Positions 41,294-51,473 of a DNA stretch of 64,000 nucleotides are shown in pieces (position 1 is the stretch's first letter; each line of letters starts with the position of its first letter). The stretch lies in assembly GCF_900114235.1 (NCBI RefSeq), contig NZ_FOSJ01000001.1, forward strand, positions 104,323 through 168,322, given 5' to 3'. This DNA is from Marinilactibacillus piezotolerans. GTDB lineage: Bacteria > Bacillota > Bacilli > Lactobacillales > Carnobacteriaceae_A. The position numbers and the translations under genes were made by a program. Under the pieces are notes generated by a model, which was not told the DNA's origin, searched no databases, and saw only the letters and a list, made by a program, of their open reading frames with translations.

Positions 41294-42238
41294 TTAATTT
41301 TCAACTCCTTTTCTCTCAAGCGGAATATTAACCTCTTTTAAATCATGCATCACACATGTATTCTTAAAAACCTCACGAGCTTCATTTTGCAGTGCTTGTA
41401 CATCTTTAGCTAAATACCTAGCACTAATATGAGTTAATAATAACATTCTCACTTTTGCTTCTTTAGCTACCTCAGCAGCCTGTACATTTGTGGAATGATT
41501 ATAACTTGTGGCAAGCTTGACATCATTATGATTAAATGTACTTTCATGTACTAATACATCTGCATCCTTGGCCAATTCAACGCTATTTACCGTTTTAAGT
41601 GTATCGCCCAAAATTGTTACTATTCTACCCTTTTGGGTTGGTCCAATAAAATCTTTGCCATTAATCACTGTCCCGTCTTCAAGGGTTATCGTTCCACCCT
41701 GCTTCAACTTTCCAAAAAGAGGACCAAAAGGAACACCTAGTGCTCTTAAATCTTCAGCCAAAAGAGTTCCTTCGTGATTAGATTCTTCAATTCTAAAACC
41801 ATAAGAAGGGATACCGTGCTTTAATTTTTTTACTGAAACTTTAAACTGATCATCTTCAAATATTACTCCATCTTCATTAAATTCAATAAAATGAATAGGA
41901 TATTTAATGTGTGATGCCGAAAATCGTAAACTAGATAATACATATTGTTTGATTCCTTTAGGACCATAAATCGTTAAAGGTGTCTCTCCACCTTGGAAAG
42001 CTCTACTGCTTAATAAACCAGGTAGTCCGAAGATATGGTCTCCATGCATATGTGTTATAAATATTTTTTCGATTTTACGAGGTTTCAATGTCGTGTTCAG
42101 TATCTGATGCTGTGTAGCTTCTCCGCAATCAAACATCCAGATACTGTTGCGTTCTTCCAATAATTTTAAAGCAATGCTTGATACATTTCTATGTTTAGCA
42201 GGAACACCCGATCCGGTTCCTAAAAATAATAAATCCAT
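41294..42238 (-). CDS. rnz: Ribonuclease Z (tRNA 3' endonuclease)
   Basis: A 314-residue metallo-beta-lactamase-fold enzyme that removes 3' trailers from CCA-less tRNA precursors. The zinc motif is [15 protein letters not shown], with further ligands near LGDT and HESTF, and a flexible arm region lies at 150-190. GAGGAT precedes the ATG. The gene order obg-rnz-SDR is common in Lactobacillales. Confidence 0.95.
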   Translation of the reverse strand: MDLLFLGTGSGVPAKHRNVSSIALKLLEERNSIWMFDCGEATQHQILNTTLKPRKIEKIFITHMHGDHIFGLPGLLSSRAFQGGETPLTIYGPKGIKQYVLSSLRFSASHIKYPIHFIEFNEDGVIFEDDQFKVSVKKLKHGIPSYGFRIEESNHEGTLLAEDLRALGVPFGPLFGKLKQGGTITLEDGTVINGKDFIGPTQKGRIVTILGDTLKTVNSVELAKDADVLVHESTFNHNDVKLATSYNHSTNVQAAEVAKEAKVRMLLLTHISARYLAKDVQALQNEAREVFKNTCVMHDLKEVNIPLERKGVEN

Positions 42239-42296
42239 AACTATCCTCGAATTCTAATTGTGTCTCATTATTTTTTATATAATCAATCTCAATTTA

Positions 42297-43598
42297 TTAT
42301 TCTACAAATTCAAATTCAAATGAATCGATTCGTACAATATCTCCGTTTTTAGCACCTTTATTTCTTAACGCTTCATCGATACCCATACCTCGAATCTGAC
42401 GAGCAAAACGCATTACCGATTCATCGTGTGCAAAATTTGTCATTTTGTATAATTTCTCTAATTTTTGTCCAGTTAGTACCCAAGTACCGTCTGGCTCTCT
42501 AAGAATATTAAAATGATCTGTTGAAGGAGTATGTTTATACAGTACTCTTTCTTCCTCATGTGTTTCTTCATCGTATAACGGAAATTCTGGTGTAGATTCA
42601 AGTAAATCTGCTGTTCTTGTTAGTACAGCTGTTAAACCTTTTTGAGAAATAGCAGAAACTTCAAATATCTCAATTTTTTCACCAGATTCTTCAATTTTTT
42701 TCTTGAATTCTATTAAATTCTTTTGAGAATCAGGCATATCCATTTTATTTGCTATAACAAGTTGAGGTCTTTCTCTTAATTTTAAATCGTATTCCTTTAA
42801 TTCATTATTAATCGTATAGTAATCATCTATTGGAACACGACCTTCTATTCCACTCATATCTATAACATGCAGTAATACTCTTGTACGTTCTATGTGGCGT
42901 AGAAATTCAATCCCTAATCCTACTCCTTGTGAAGCCCCTTCGATTAATCCAGGCATATCCGCCAATACAAAACTTCTTCCATCTTCCGTTTCAACCATTC
43001 CTAAATTTGGCACAATTGTCGTAAAATGATAGGCTCCAATTTTAGGTCGAGCAGCAGAAACAACTGATAATAAGGTCGATTTCCCTACTGATGGAAATCC
43101 TATCAACCCGACATCAGCTAAGACTTTTAGTTCTAATTCAATTTCTTTTTCTTCTCCCGGTTCGCCATTCTCAGCAATTTCTGGTGCAGGGTTGCGAGGA
43201 GTTGCAAAGCGTATATTTCCTCTTCCGCCTCTTCCCCCCTTAGCGATTACTGCTTCTTGACCATGATTAATTAAATCAGCATATAGTTGACCGGTTTCTG
43301 CATTTTTAACTATCGTGCCTGGAGGAACTTTGACAAACAAATCTTTTGCTCCTCGCCCATGCATTCCTTTAGACATACCATTCTCACCATTTTTAGCTTT
43401 GAAATGTCTGTTATATCTAAAATCCATTAGGGTTCTTAGTCCTTCATCAACAATAAAAATGATATTTCCACCAGTTCCACCATCTCCACCGGCTGGTCCA
43501 CCATCAGGTACATATTTTTCCCGCCTGAAAGCAACCATACCATCTCCACCGTTGCCTGCCTTGACATTGACAGTAACTTGATCTAAAAACATCGACAT
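42297..43598 (-). CDS. obg: GTPase Obg (ribosome assembly/stress)
   Basis: A 433-residue GTPase. The glycine-rich N-terminal Obg fold ([17 protein letters not shown] and GRGGRGN) is followed by the G domain ([19 protein letters not shown]) and a C-terminal OCT domain. It is essential in most bacteria and links 50S assembly with growth state. ATG at 43598 has GAAGGG 7 nt upstream; a second ATG two codons later is also possible. Confidence 0.97.
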   Translation of the reverse strand: MSMFLDQVTVNVKAGNGGDGMVAFRREKYVPDGGPAGGDGGTGGNIIFIVDEGLRTLMDFRYNRHFKAKNGENGMSKGMHGRGAKDLFVKVPPGTIVKNAETGQLYADLINHGQEAVIAKGGRGGRGNIRFATPRNPAPEIAENGEPGEEKEIELELKVLADVGLIGFPSVGKSTLLSVVSAARPKIGAYHFTTIVPNLGMVETEDGRSFVLADMPGLIEGASQGVGLGIEFLRHIERTRVLLHVIDMSGIEGRVPIDDYYTINNELKEYDLKLRERPQLVIANKMDMPDSQKNLIEFKKKIEESGEKIEIFEVSAISQKGLTAVLTRTADLLESTPEFPLYDEETHEEERVLYKHTPSTDHFNILREPDGTWVLTGQKLEKLYKMTNFAHDESVMRFARQIRGMGIDEALRNKGAKNGDIVRIDSFEFEFVE

Positions 43599-43689
43599 CT
43601 GTTAACCCTTCTCTCCTGTACATTTCTCTTAATTTTATTTTACACTATTGCGCATTGTTTTACTAATGTTCTTAAAAGACTGCATAATA

Positions 43690-43712
43690 AAAGCGGGTCA
43701 TGCCCGCATTTT
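43690..43712 (-). terminator. Distal terminator upstream of obg
   Basis: The stem AAGCGGG/CCCGC with a TCATG loop is followed by TTTTATTA on the minus strand. It lies behind the stronger hairpin at 43749-43777, so the cysteine-less GluTR gene has tandem terminators. Confidence 0.65.
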
Positions 43713-43748
43713 GAATCTGTTATTTTTAAAATATAAAAAATATAATCT

Positions 43749-43777
43749 GAAAAAGCTCGAAAAATCCGAGCTTTTTC
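43749..43777 (-). terminator. Proximal terminator after the GluTR-like gene
   Basis: GAAAAAGCTCG pairs with CGAGCTTTTTC over 11 bp with a 7-nt loop, 13 bp past the stop codon. Confidence 0.75.
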
Positions 43778-43789
43778 ATGCTACCAAAA

Positions 43790-44935
43790 TCACGTCATGG
43801 ACTTATGAATCGAATCAGAGCCGACCGCTTTGTGCAAAGAAGACCATTCTTTTACATTTTCTTGTGCATATTTCTCATTAAGCAGCTGATAATTCCCCAT
43901 AAATTTTTCTGTTTCGTGGATCAGGTTTTCATCAAAATAAATGTCAGCTTGATTCAGTTCATTCTCAGTGAAATCTTTCATGCTTCGATCATCAAAAGAC
44001 ATATAATTAACTAAATGACCAAGTGCGTAAAAAACTTCTCGATTGCTCTGATTGAAGTCAACAATCATTTGCTTTTTCTTCGTCTGTCTAATTGTTTCGA
44101 CCTTTTCAATCAATTCTCGACTCAAGCATTCACTATTAAAAGACTGAGAAAGAATAATCCCATCGGCATTCGAAAATCTATAACCTACTGATAACAGATC
44201 TGCTGCGTGTAACCTTGTTAAAATCGGGCCGTCCACTGTTAATTCAATCCATTCCTTCAATGAGTTAATCATTTTTGTACTGAAAAAAATATCTTCATTT
44301 GCAATTGTTAACGACTGTACATTAAGAGATAATAATAATTTCGCTATATGAAGCACATCATAACCATTACCAAATAAAACACATTTTTTATCTTCTAATT
44401 TCCCTAAAGAATCTTGAAGCATTTCGATTGCTCTAGATGGTTGAGCACAATAAAGAGGTCTCATTACTTCAGACAATCTCATTTTTCTAGAAAACTTGAT
44501 TGCACTTTTAAAGAGATCCTTTATCATAATCCCTATTGTTTCCTCTTTAGTTCCAAAATTCAAGGCATTCTCTACTGGTCTGAGTGTAGTATGTGATCCT
44601 TTTGGCTTTGTTTCCATTCCACTAACAATAGTAAATAGGTGATTTACAACATCTTTATTAAATTTACTATATGTTTCTAAAATGGTTTCTTTTAGCGGCT
44701 TACCAGTGAAATTAGATAAATACCGTAAAAGATCTCCATGTTTGAAGACCGTTTCATCAACATTCAAATAGTATTCACTACGAACTTCAGAGGATAATAT
44801 ACAGACTTCTTTTACACCATCAAAGTTTTTAATGTCATGTAAATGTCTGATTTTCTGTCTTTCGTTCAATGTATATTTATCAATGTCTTCAATTGAAACA
44901 GTATCTTTATTTACTCCATACATTAAGATTTTCAA
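43790..44935 (-). CDS. Glutamyl-tRNA reductase-like protein lacking the catalytic cysteine
   Basis: A 381-residue protein that aligns by eye with HemA (GluTR) over three regions: the N-terminus (KILMYGVN...[11 protein letters not shown], against ILSTCNRTEIY), [10 protein letters not shown] with His99 kept, and [15 protein letters not shown]. The catalytic Cys50 position is Glu50. The substrate motif GEtQILGQV is replaced by GSHTTLRPV, and the dimerisation domain is shortened. It starts at TTG overlapping the engB stop, with AAGGAA upstream. It lies directly after engB, exactly where Bacillus has hemA, but no other haem gene follows. It cannot be an ordinary GluTR; a new role or a slowly decaying relic is possible. 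Confidence 0.78.
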   Translation of the reverse strand: MKILMYGVNKDTVSIEDIDKYTLNERQKIRHLHDIKNFDGVKEVCILSSEVRSEYYLNVDETVFKHGDLLRYLSNFTGKPLKETILETYSKFNKDVVNHLFTIVSGMETKPKGSHTTLRPVENALNFGTKEETIGIMIKDLFKSAIKFSRKMRLSEVMRPLYCAQPSRAIEMLQDSLGKLEDKKCVLFGNGYDVLHIAKLLLSLNVQSLTIANEDIFFSTKMINSLKEWIELTVDGPILTRLHAADLLSVGYRFSNADGIILSQSFNSECLSRELIEKVETIRQTKKKQMIVDFNQSNREVFYALGHLVNYMSFDDRSMKDFTENELNQADIYFDENLIHETEKFMGNYQLLNEKYAQENVKEWSSLHKAVGSDSIHKSMT

Positions 44936-45537
44936 ATAGAATCATTCCTTGTGCTCGCAAGTATTTCATTCCAGACTTCGTCTCTTCCTTCTCTAGTTTC
45001 AGCAGAAAAAACAACAACTTTATCTCCTGTTGCTAGTTCAAGTGTCTGAATGACTTGGTTGATGTGTTTATTACGCTTAGATTTCTTTATTTTATCAGCT
45101 TTTGTTGCCACAACTAATACTGGAAGATTATAATACTTTAAAAAATCATACATCTGAACATCAAGATCAGTCGGATGATGTCTTAGATCTACCAATAGAA
45201 TACTTAAAGAAAGTTCTTCCCGACTGGAAAAATAGATGTTCATCATCTTTCCCCATTTTTCTTGTTCAGCGTTTGATACTTTAGCATATCCGTATCCTGG
45301 TACATCGACAAAAAATAACTCATTTTCGATATTAAAATAATTCAATGTCCTAGTTTTGCCTGGTTTTCCAGAAGTTCTTGCAAGTTTCTTTCTATTTACC
45401 ATTGTATTGATAAAGGAAGATTTACCGACATTAGAACGTCCAGCTAAGGCAACCTCTGGTAGTCCATCATTAGGGTACTGTTTTGGAGAAACTGCACTGA
45501 TCGTAATTTCTGCATAATGAATTTTATTGATATCCAT
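44932..45537 (-). CDS. engB: Ribosome biogenesis GTP-binding protein EngB (YsxC)
   Basis: A 201-residue essential GTPase for late 50S subunit assembly. The P-loop is [13 protein letters not shown], with DVPGYGYAK and the G4 TKADK. AGGAG precedes the ATG. It follows clpX after a 231-bp gap; the lon gene found between them in Bacillus is absent. Its stop overlaps the start of the GluTR-like gene by 4 nt. Confidence 0.96.
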   Translation of the reverse strand: MDINKIHYAEITISAVSPKQYPNDGLPEVALAGRSNVGKSSFINTMVNRKKLARTSGKPGKTRTLNYFNIENELFFVDVPGYGYAKVSNAEQEKWGKMMNIYFSSREELSLSILLVDLRHHPTDLDVQMYDFLKYYNLPVLVVATKADKIKKSKRNKHINQVIQTLELATGDKVVVFSAETREGRDEVWNEILASTRNDSI

Positions 45538-45588
45538 ATTATTTTCTCCTAACGTTAAATTTACATACTATAAATATAATCCTGTATA

Positions 45589-45597
45589 AGTATATCA
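45589..45597 (-). promoter_or_regulatory. Extended -10 promoter of engB
   Basis: On the minus strand TGATATACT lies about 50 bp upstream of engB; the -35 is poor (TTTTAA at 17 nt). Confidence 0.5.
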
Positions 45598-45712
45598 TAA
45601 TTTGGATGATTTAAAAGAATTTCTTTATTTTTTATGACGTACAGCTTCCAAACTTTACAATTATATGACAAAAGATAGAGTTCAGAAAACACATAAAACT
45701 TTTTATTTATAC

Positions 45713-45750
45713 AAAAACAGTATCTCTCATGATAGAGAGATACTGTTTTT
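45713..45750 (-). terminator. clpX terminator
   Basis: A perfect 16-bp stem, AAAAACAGTATCTCTC with its complement, and a 6-nt loop, 18 bp past the clpX stop. Confidence 0.88.
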
Positions 45751-45768
45751 CCAGTCTATATTATTAAA

Positions 45769-47022
45769 TCAGCTGATCAATTCCCCATCATTATTATAAT
45801 AAATTGGACCGCCTGATCCTTCAACAGCATCTTCAGTAATGATGACTTTCTTAATATCTTCACGACTAGGAACTTCAAACATGATTTCCATCATTATACT
45901 TTCAATAATAGATCGAAGTCCACGTGCACCAGTGTCACGTTCGATTGCTTTTTTGCCAATCCCTCTTAATGCTTCTTCTTCAAATTCAAGTTCTACGTTA
46001 TCAATCTGTAGAAGTTTTTTATATTGTTTGACGAGAGCACTCTTAGGTTTTGTAAGAATTTGAACTAAATCATCTTCAGTTAATTTTTCTAAAACAGCAG
46101 TTATTGGTAAGCGACCAATAAATTCTGGAATTAATCCATATTTTAATAGATCTTCAGGAATAATCTGCTGCATCATACTTGCACTTTCAGCAAAACCTTT
46201 ACGTGTATTAGAAGCTCCAAAACCAATGACCTTATCACCAAGGCGATTTTTAACCATTGTTTCGATACCATCAAAAGCTCCACCAACAATAAACAATATA
46301 TTAGTTGTATCAATTTGAATCAATTCCTGATGAGGATGCTTGCGCCCGCCTTGTGGGGGAACACTAGCAGTAGTTCCTTCAAGGATCTTGAGTAATGCTT
46401 GCTGGACTCCTTCACCACTAACGTCTCTAGTGATAGATACATTTTCTGATTTTCTAGCAATTTTATCAATCTCATCAACATAAATAATACCATGCTGAGC
46501 ACGTTCAACATCATAATCAGCAGATTGAAGAAGTTTAAGTAGAATATTTTCAACATCTTCTCCTACATAGCCTGCTTCAGTTAAATTAGTTGCATCAGCA
46601 ATTGCAAATGGCACATTCAATATTCTAGCTAAAGTCTGAGCTAGATACGTCTTACCAGAACCAGTCGGCCCAATTAAACAGATATTACTTTTCTGCAATT
46701 CAACATCATCTTCCTGATTAGACAGATTATTCACACGTTTATAGTGATTATATACCGCTACAGATAATGCTTTTTTTGCTGCATCTTGTCCAATAATATA
46801 TTCATTCAATATGGAACGAATTTCTTGAGGTTTTGGAACTTCAGTATCCTCTGCGTAAACTTGCTTATTAAATTCTTCATCCATAATTTCTTTACATAAA
46901 TCTATACATTCATTACAAATATAAACTCCTGGACCTGCGACAATTTTTTTTACTTGATCTTGTGATTTACCACAAAATGAACAAGAGATATTGCCTGATT
47001 GTTCTTCATCATTGTCAAACAT
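45769..47022 (-). CDS. clpX: ATP-dependent protease ATPase subunit ClpX
   Basis: A 417-residue AAA+ unfoldase that feeds substrates to ClpP. The N-terminal zinc domain has Cys14, Cys17, Cys36 and Cys39. Walker A is [11 protein letters not shown], Walker B is [10 protein letters not shown], and the sensor and IGF-type loop regions are present. GTG at 47034 sits inside the ribosome-binding site, so ATG at 47022, 8 nt past GAGGTGA, was chosen. It follows tig, the common pairing. Confidence 0.97.
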   Translation of the reverse strand: MFDNDEEQSGNISCSFCGKSQDQVKKIVAGPGVYICNECIDLCKEIMDEEFNKQVYAEDTEVPKPQEIRSILNEYIIGQDAAKKALSVAVYNHYKRVNNLSNQEDDVELQKSNICLIGPTGSGKTYLAQTLARILNVPFAIADATNLTEAGYVGEDVENILLKLLQSADYDVERAQHGIIYVDEIDKIARKSENVSITRDVSGEGVQQALLKILEGTTASVPPQGGRKHPHQELIQIDTTNILFIVGGAFDGIETMVKNRLGDKVIGFGASNTRKGFAESASMMQQIIPEDLLKYGLIPEFIGRLPITAVLEKLTEDDLVQILTKPKSALVKQYKKLLQIDNVELEFEEEALRGIGKKAIERDTGARGLRSIIESIMMEIMFEVPSREDIKKVIITEDAVEGSGGPIYYNNDGELIS

Positions 47023-47123
47023 AGGCAGGTTCACCTCAATTCCTAAAATCTTTTAACATTTCATATAGTAACATAGAACATTTGTGCTTGCCAATAGGTT
47101 GACTCTAGCAGCTAAACATTTAC

Positions 47124-47159
47124 AAAAAACGGGAATGCTATTACAGCATCCCCCCTTTT
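47124..47159 (-). terminator. tig terminator
   Basis: GGGGATGCT pairs with AGCATTCCC, followed by GTTTTTT on the minus strand. Confidence 0.85.
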
Positions 47160-47185
47160 CATTTATAACATTTCAATCGTTAAAT

Positions 47186-48499
47186 TTATTCTACTGCGTC
47201 TTCTGAATCAACTGGTTCTAAAGTTTCTTTAGCAGTTGATGTAATTACGTCAATCGCTTTTTTAAGTGAAATATCTTTCACTAATAAATCTGGAGAAAGT
47301 ACGCTGCGTACTTGTTCTTCAGGCATGTTGTATTGAGCTGCTAAATCTTTAATTTCTTTCTCAATATCTTCATCATCAGCTGCTAAGTTTTCTGCTTCAA
47401 CGATAGCTTCTAATACAAGATTAGTACGAACGTTGAATTCTGCTTCACCTTCAAATTGTTTATGAAGATCTGATTCAGAAGAATTTGTCATTTGATAATA
47501 CATTTCTGGTGAAATACCTTGTTGTTGAAGGTTATTCAAGAACATATCCATTTGACGGTGAACTTCGTCATGTGCCATTTCATGAGGAATCTCTTCAATC
47601 TTAGCATTCATTACTGCTTTACGGATTGCTTCGTCATCACGAGCATCATTAGCAGAGTTTTCGCGACCTTCTTCAAGATTTTTACGGATTTTTGCTTTTA
47701 ATTCATCCAACGTTTCAACGTCTTCATCTGCATCTTTAGCAAATTCATCATCAAGTTCTGGGAGTTCTTTTGATTTAACTTCGTGAACTTTAACATTAAA
47801 CACTGCTTCTTTTCCAGCAAGATCTTCAGCTTGATACTCTTCTGGGAAAGTAACTGTTACTTCTTTTTCTTCTCCAGCTTTAACACCGATTAATTGCTCT
47901 TCAAATCCAGGAATGAAAGAATTAGAGCCTAGCTCAAGAGAATGATTTTCACCTTTTCCACCTTCGAATGCTACACCATCATTGAATCCTTCGAAATCGA
48001 TAACAACTGTATCGCCTTCTTCTGCTGCATCTTCTTTAACTGTTAATTCAGCTAAATTTTCACGACGTGTTTCAAGATTTTTTTCTACAGCTTCATCAGT
48101 AACTTCACGGTCTTGCTTTGTTACTTCAAGTCCTTTATATTCTCCAAGCTCAACTTCTGGTTTTAAAGTAACTTCTGCTATTAATTTCCAGTCTTGTCCT
48201 TTTTCAACAGACTCAATGTCAATATTTGGTTGAGCTACAGGTTCAATTCCAGCTTCTTCCACTGCTTTAGAATAAGCTTCAGGAAGTAAGTCATTTAACG
48301 TATCTTCATATAATGCTGCTTCACCATACATTTGGTTAAACATTTTACGAGGTACTCTACCTTTACGGAAACCTGGCACATTAAGTGTTTTTTGAACTTT
48401 TTTAAATGTTGTATCTAGTCCCTGTTTAACTGTTTCTTGATCGATCGAAAAAGTCAAACGACCAGAAGTAGCTCCTGTTTTTTCAAAATTAGTTGTCAT
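47186..48499 (-). CDS. tig: Trigger factor (ribosome-associated chaperone, PPIase)
   Basis: A 437-residue chaperone. The ribosome-binding signature FRKGRVPRKMF is near residue 45. The FKBP-like PPIase domain covers about 150-240 (EGDTVVIDFEGFNDG), and the helical C-terminal domain ends in an acidic tail. GGAGGG precedes the ATG. It binds nascent chains at the L23 exit site and lies upstream of clpX. Confidence 0.97.
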   Translation of the reverse strand: MTTNFEKTGATSGRLTFSIDQETVKQGLDTTFKKVQKTLNVPGFRKGRVPRKMFNQMYGEAALYEDTLNDLLPEAYSKAVEEAGIEPVAQPNIDIESVEKGQDWKLIAEVTLKPEVELGEYKGLEVTKQDREVTDEAVEKNLETRRENLAELTVKEDAAEEGDTVVIDFEGFNDGVAFEGGKGENHSLELGSNSFIPGFEEQLIGVKAGEEKEVTVTFPEEYQAEDLAGKEAVFNVKVHEVKSKELPELDDEFAKDADEDVETLDELKAKIRKNLEEGRENSANDARDDEAIRKAVMNAKIEEIPHEMAHDEVHRQMDMFLNNLQQQGISPEMYYQMTNSSESDLHKQFEGEAEFNVRTNLVLEAIVEAENLAADDEDIEKEIKDLAAQYNMPEEQVRSVLSPDLLVKDISLKKAIDVITSTAKETLEPVDSEDAVE

Positions 48500-48659
48500 A
48501 ATTATTTACCCTCCGAATTTCTTTTTTATCTGTAATAAGTGAAGAACGACTGCTAAACAAATACAATCAGTTCCAGTTGAATCTCGTAATACATTTATCT
48601 TATTAAATAAGAGTGCATACGGGCATTAAAATCACTTAGCACGTTGCGCATACTAGCTT

Positions 48660-48688
48660 ATCATACAATAGTTATATGAAAAAGTAAA
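48660..48688 (-). promoter_or_regulatory. tig promoter flanked by an inverted repeat
   Basis: On the minus strand TTTACT (48683-48688), a 17-nt spacer and TATGAT (48660-48665), with a leader of about 150 nt. ATAGTTAT (48668-48675) and ATAACTAT (48690-48697) form an 8-bp inverted repeat around the -35. Confidence 0.6.
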
Positions 48689-48703
48689 CAATAACTATAT
48701 AAG

Positions 48704-49651
48704 TTAGCCCTCCATTTTACTTATTTTTTTTATCCATTCCATCATCTTTTTTTCCCTAGCAGAAAACCTTGAATCAAATTCAAGATTTTCTGTCTCAAAC
48801 GAATAAAGATGTATATATAGTTTTACCCATTCAACGGGATTTTCTATAATCTGTTTAGCAAAAGGATAAATTTTCAATAAATGGAAATTAAGTTCCGGTT
48901 TAATTGACATCAACATACTAGGATTTTTTTCTAATTGCATATTCAGTTGTTCATTTACTTGGACTACAATAGATTCTTCATTAAAAGAATCCAATTTAGA
49001 AGGGTTTATAATTTTTGTAATTCCTAAAGTTTCAAATTCGAATTCAACATCTGCATTAATGTCAACCAAATTTTGTAAATAAAAAGATTTAGCTAGTGGA
49101 TCAACAAAAGGGTTGCTCATAAGAAAAGGAATTACGTTAATTAATTCATCTGGAGTTAACAGACTTACTTCATCAACAATTTTTAATTGTTCTTCTCTAC
49201 TTAAATCAGCTAGAGCAAATAATTTCTTTTTCAGCTCATTTTTTGCTTGATGACGTTCCTTCTCATCTATTAATATCTCTTCTTCTAAAAGTTTTTTCAT
49301 CTGTGATAATTCATCGATTGATAACTGATCGCCACCAGTTAATCGAGTCAAATAAGTTTCAGCTTGGACAAATCGTTTATTTTTGATGAGCAAAAACAAA
49401 TATAGTGATACATATTCCGTTTTCATTATATTTTTACCTTTGATATTTTCAACAATTTCTAAAGCTTCGCTGTATCTCTCTAATTGTACTAAAACAGATA
49501 CATAAAGCGTACTGATATTGGGTTCTTGTTTAATATCATAAGCTAATTCTATATAGTGCAATGCTTTAATCGGCTCATTAAGATTTAAATATTGTTCTGC
49601 CTTTTTAAGATACATTGAATAATTATTTGGAAATTCTATTTTTTCTCCCAT
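48704..49651 (-). CDS. TPR-repeat protein of unknown function
   Basis: A 315-residue soluble protein, mostly helical. The first 120 residues contain two or three degenerate TPRs (YLKKAEQYLNLNEPIKALHYIELAY, cut here, and LERYSEALEIVENI). A charged helix (about 125-150) and a C-terminal region rich in Phe/Leu/Glu follow. No enzyme motif or membrane segment was seen. A GGGGG ribosome-binding site precedes the ATG. Related TPR proteins sit next to tig in other Firmicutes, which suggests a scaffold role near protein folding; this is inference. Confidence 0.75.
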   Translation of the reverse strand: MGEKIEFPNNYSMYLKKAEQYLNLNEPIKALHYIELAYDIKQEPNISTLYVSVLVQLERYSEALEIVENIKGKNIMKTEYVSLYLFLLIKNKRFVQAETYLTRLTGGDQLSIDELSQMKKLLEEEILIDEKERHQAKNELKKKLFALADLSREEQLKIVDEVSLLTPDELINVIPFLMSNPFVDPLAKSFYLQNLVDINADVEFEFETLGITKIINPSKLDSFNEESIVVQVNEQLNMQLEKNPSMLMSIKPELNFHLLKIYPFAKQIIENPVEWVKLYIHLYSFETENLEFDSRFSAREKKMMEWIKKISKMEG

Positions 49652-49734
49652 TATCCCCCTTCTTTCTTATACTATTATAAGTACAAAGAATAAATCGTCA
49701 AATTCTGATTGGAATAGTATGGGAAAAAATTAAA

Positions 49735-49763
49735 AACCGATATGAGAAAAACTCAAATCGGTT
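49735..49763 (-). terminator. Terminator of the fatty-acid synthesis operon
   Basis: AAACCGAT-TGAG pairs with CTCA-ATCGGTTT, and TTTTTAATTTTTT follows on the minus strand. It starts 6 bp past the accA stop. Confidence 0.88.
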
Positions 49764-49768
49764 TATCG

Positions 49769-50551
49769 TTAAAACTTCCTGAATCTTTCATACCTTTGTT
49801 GAATTAAATGATCTTTTGACTGGGACATTAACTGCTCAATCTCATTTATCATATCTTCCTTTAATGAATTGAGTAATTGAGAGTAATTAATTTTTTTCCC
49901 CTCTTTTTCTTCGTAGATAATGCGATCAATAACGCCTAATTTCAACAAATCATATGACGTCAGTTTCATAATTTCTGCTGCTTCTGCAGCTCGTTTGGAA
50001 TCTTTCCAGAGTATCGAAGCAAATCCTTCTGGCGAAAGAATAGAATAAATAGCAAATTCCATCATCCATACTTTATTGCCTGCAGCAAGAGCGAGGGCTC
50101 CACCGCTCCCTCCTTCGCCAATTATAATGGAAAGAATCGGGACCGAGAGATTACTCATTTCAAGCAGATTTTTAGCTAATGCTTCTCCTTGACCACGTTC
50201 TTCAGCCTCTACACCACAGTATGCGCCCGAAGTGTTTACAAAAGTAATGATCGGTCGATTGAATTTTTCAGCTTGCTTCATCAATCGTAAAGATTTCCGA
50301 TATCCTTCTGGATGTGGTGATCCAAAGTTTCTTTTTAAATTTTCTTCTAAATCATGCCCTTTTTGGTTACCGATAATCGTTACAGGTTGACCATTTAGCA
50401 TACCGATACCGCCAACGACTGCAGCATCATCTTTATATGAACGATCTCCATGAAGCTCAATAAAGTCATCAAAGATTACTTCAATTAATTCCGTTGTTGT
50501 GATGCGGTCTGTTTGTCTAGCAATTGAAACGATGTCCATTGCTTCCGCCAT
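49769..50551 (-). CDS. accA: Acetyl-CoA carboxylase carboxyltransferase alpha subunit
   Basis: A 260-residue subunit that with AccD moves the carboxyl group from biotin to acetyl-CoA, making malonyl-CoA. The crotonase-fold motifs [18 protein letters not shown] and [11 protein letters not shown] are clear. An ATG at 50590 has no ribosome-binding site; ATG at 50551 follows AGGTGG by 4 nt and is family-like. It is the last gene of the operon. At 260 residues it is shorter than the E. coli protein, as in other lactic acid bacteria. Confidence 0.96.
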   Translation of the reverse strand: MAEAMDIVSIARQTDRITTTELIEVIFDDFIELHGDRSYKDDAAVVGGIGMLNGQPVTIIGNQKGHDLEENLKRNFGSPHPEGYRKSLRLMKQAEKFNRPIITFVNTSGAYCGVEAEERGQGEALAKNLLEMSNLSVPILSIIIGEGGSGGALALAAGNKVWMMEFAIYSILSPEGFASILWKDSKRAAEAAEIMKLTSYDLLKLGVIDRIIYEEKEGKKINYSQLLNSLKEDMINEIEQLMSQSKDHLIQQRYERFRKF

Positions 50552-50609
50552 TTGACCACCTCTTTTTCTATTATTATTTATTATCTCCATACTAGATTTC
50601 TGATTATCT

Positions 50610-51470
50610 TTAAAAATTAGAATTAGAGACTACATGCATCAGCAAAAGCTTGTTAATGACTTGCTTTAATTCTGTACGCGGTACAATTTTATCAATAAAC
50701 CCATGTTCCATAACTTTTTCAGCAGATTGAAAATCATCCGGTACTGATTCTTTAATGGTTTGTTCAATTACTCTCCTACCAGCAAATCCAATCAACGCAC
50801 CTGGTTCAGCAAGAATAACATCTCCTTGCATAGCAAAGCTGGCAGTAACACCACCAGTTGTTGGATCTGTCAAAATGGTTAGATAAAATAAACCTTTGTC
50901 AGAGTGTTTTTTAACTGCTGCACTTGTTTTTGCCATCTGCATTAAGGACAAAATCCCCTCCTGCATTCGAGCTCCTCCCGAGGCAGTAAATAAAACAACA
51001 GGCAAATTTTTTTCAGCAGCTTTTTCGAATAAACGTGTAACTTTTTCACCAACAGCTTGTCCCATGCTACCCATTATAAAGTTAGAATCCATAATTCCAA
51101 TCGCTAGATCAACTCCATTTAGTTTAGCTCTCCCAGTTAATACAGCTTCTCTTAACCCAGAATTTATTTGAGCTTTTTTTAGCTTTTCATCGTAACCCGG
51201 AAAGTTTAAAGGATCTAATGAAACAATATCCTCATCCCACTCTTGAAATGTCCCTTCATCAATTGTTAAATGCAGCCTTTCTTGGGCGCTGATTCTAAAA
51301 GCATATTGACAATTTGGACAAATTCTTTCATTCCCTAAATCTTTAGAATAAATTGATTGTTTACAGTTTGGGCATTTGACAAACATACCGTCTGGTACAA
51401 AAGGAGCTCGTTCTGAATCATTTGTGACCTTCTGTAAAGAAATATAAGGACGCTTTTTAAATAGTCGCAA
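50610..51470 (-). CDS. accD: Acetyl-CoA carboxylase carboxyltransferase beta subunit
   Basis: A 286-residue partner of AccA. The zinc ribbon is Cys33, Cys36, Cys51 and Cys54, and the carboxyltransferase core has [20 protein letters not shown] and [13 protein letters not shown]. The start is TTG, 6 nt after GGAGGAG, which itself overlaps the end of accC, so translation is coupled. Confidence 0.96.
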   Translation of the reverse strand: MRLFKKRPYISLQKVTNDSERAPFVPDGMFVKCPNCKQSIYSKDLGNERICPNCQYAFRISAQERLHLTIDEGTFQEWDEDIVSLDPLNFPGYDEKLKKAQINSGLREAVLTGRAKLNGVDLAIGIMDSNFIMGSMGQAVGEKVTRLFEKAAEKNLPVVLFTASGGARMQEGILSLMQMAKTSAAVKKHSDKGLFYLTILTDPTTGGVTASFAMQGDVILAEPGALIGFAGRRVIEQTIKESVPDDFQSAEKVMEHGFIDKIVPRTELKQVINKLLLMHVVSNSNF

Positions 51471-51473
51471 CGA

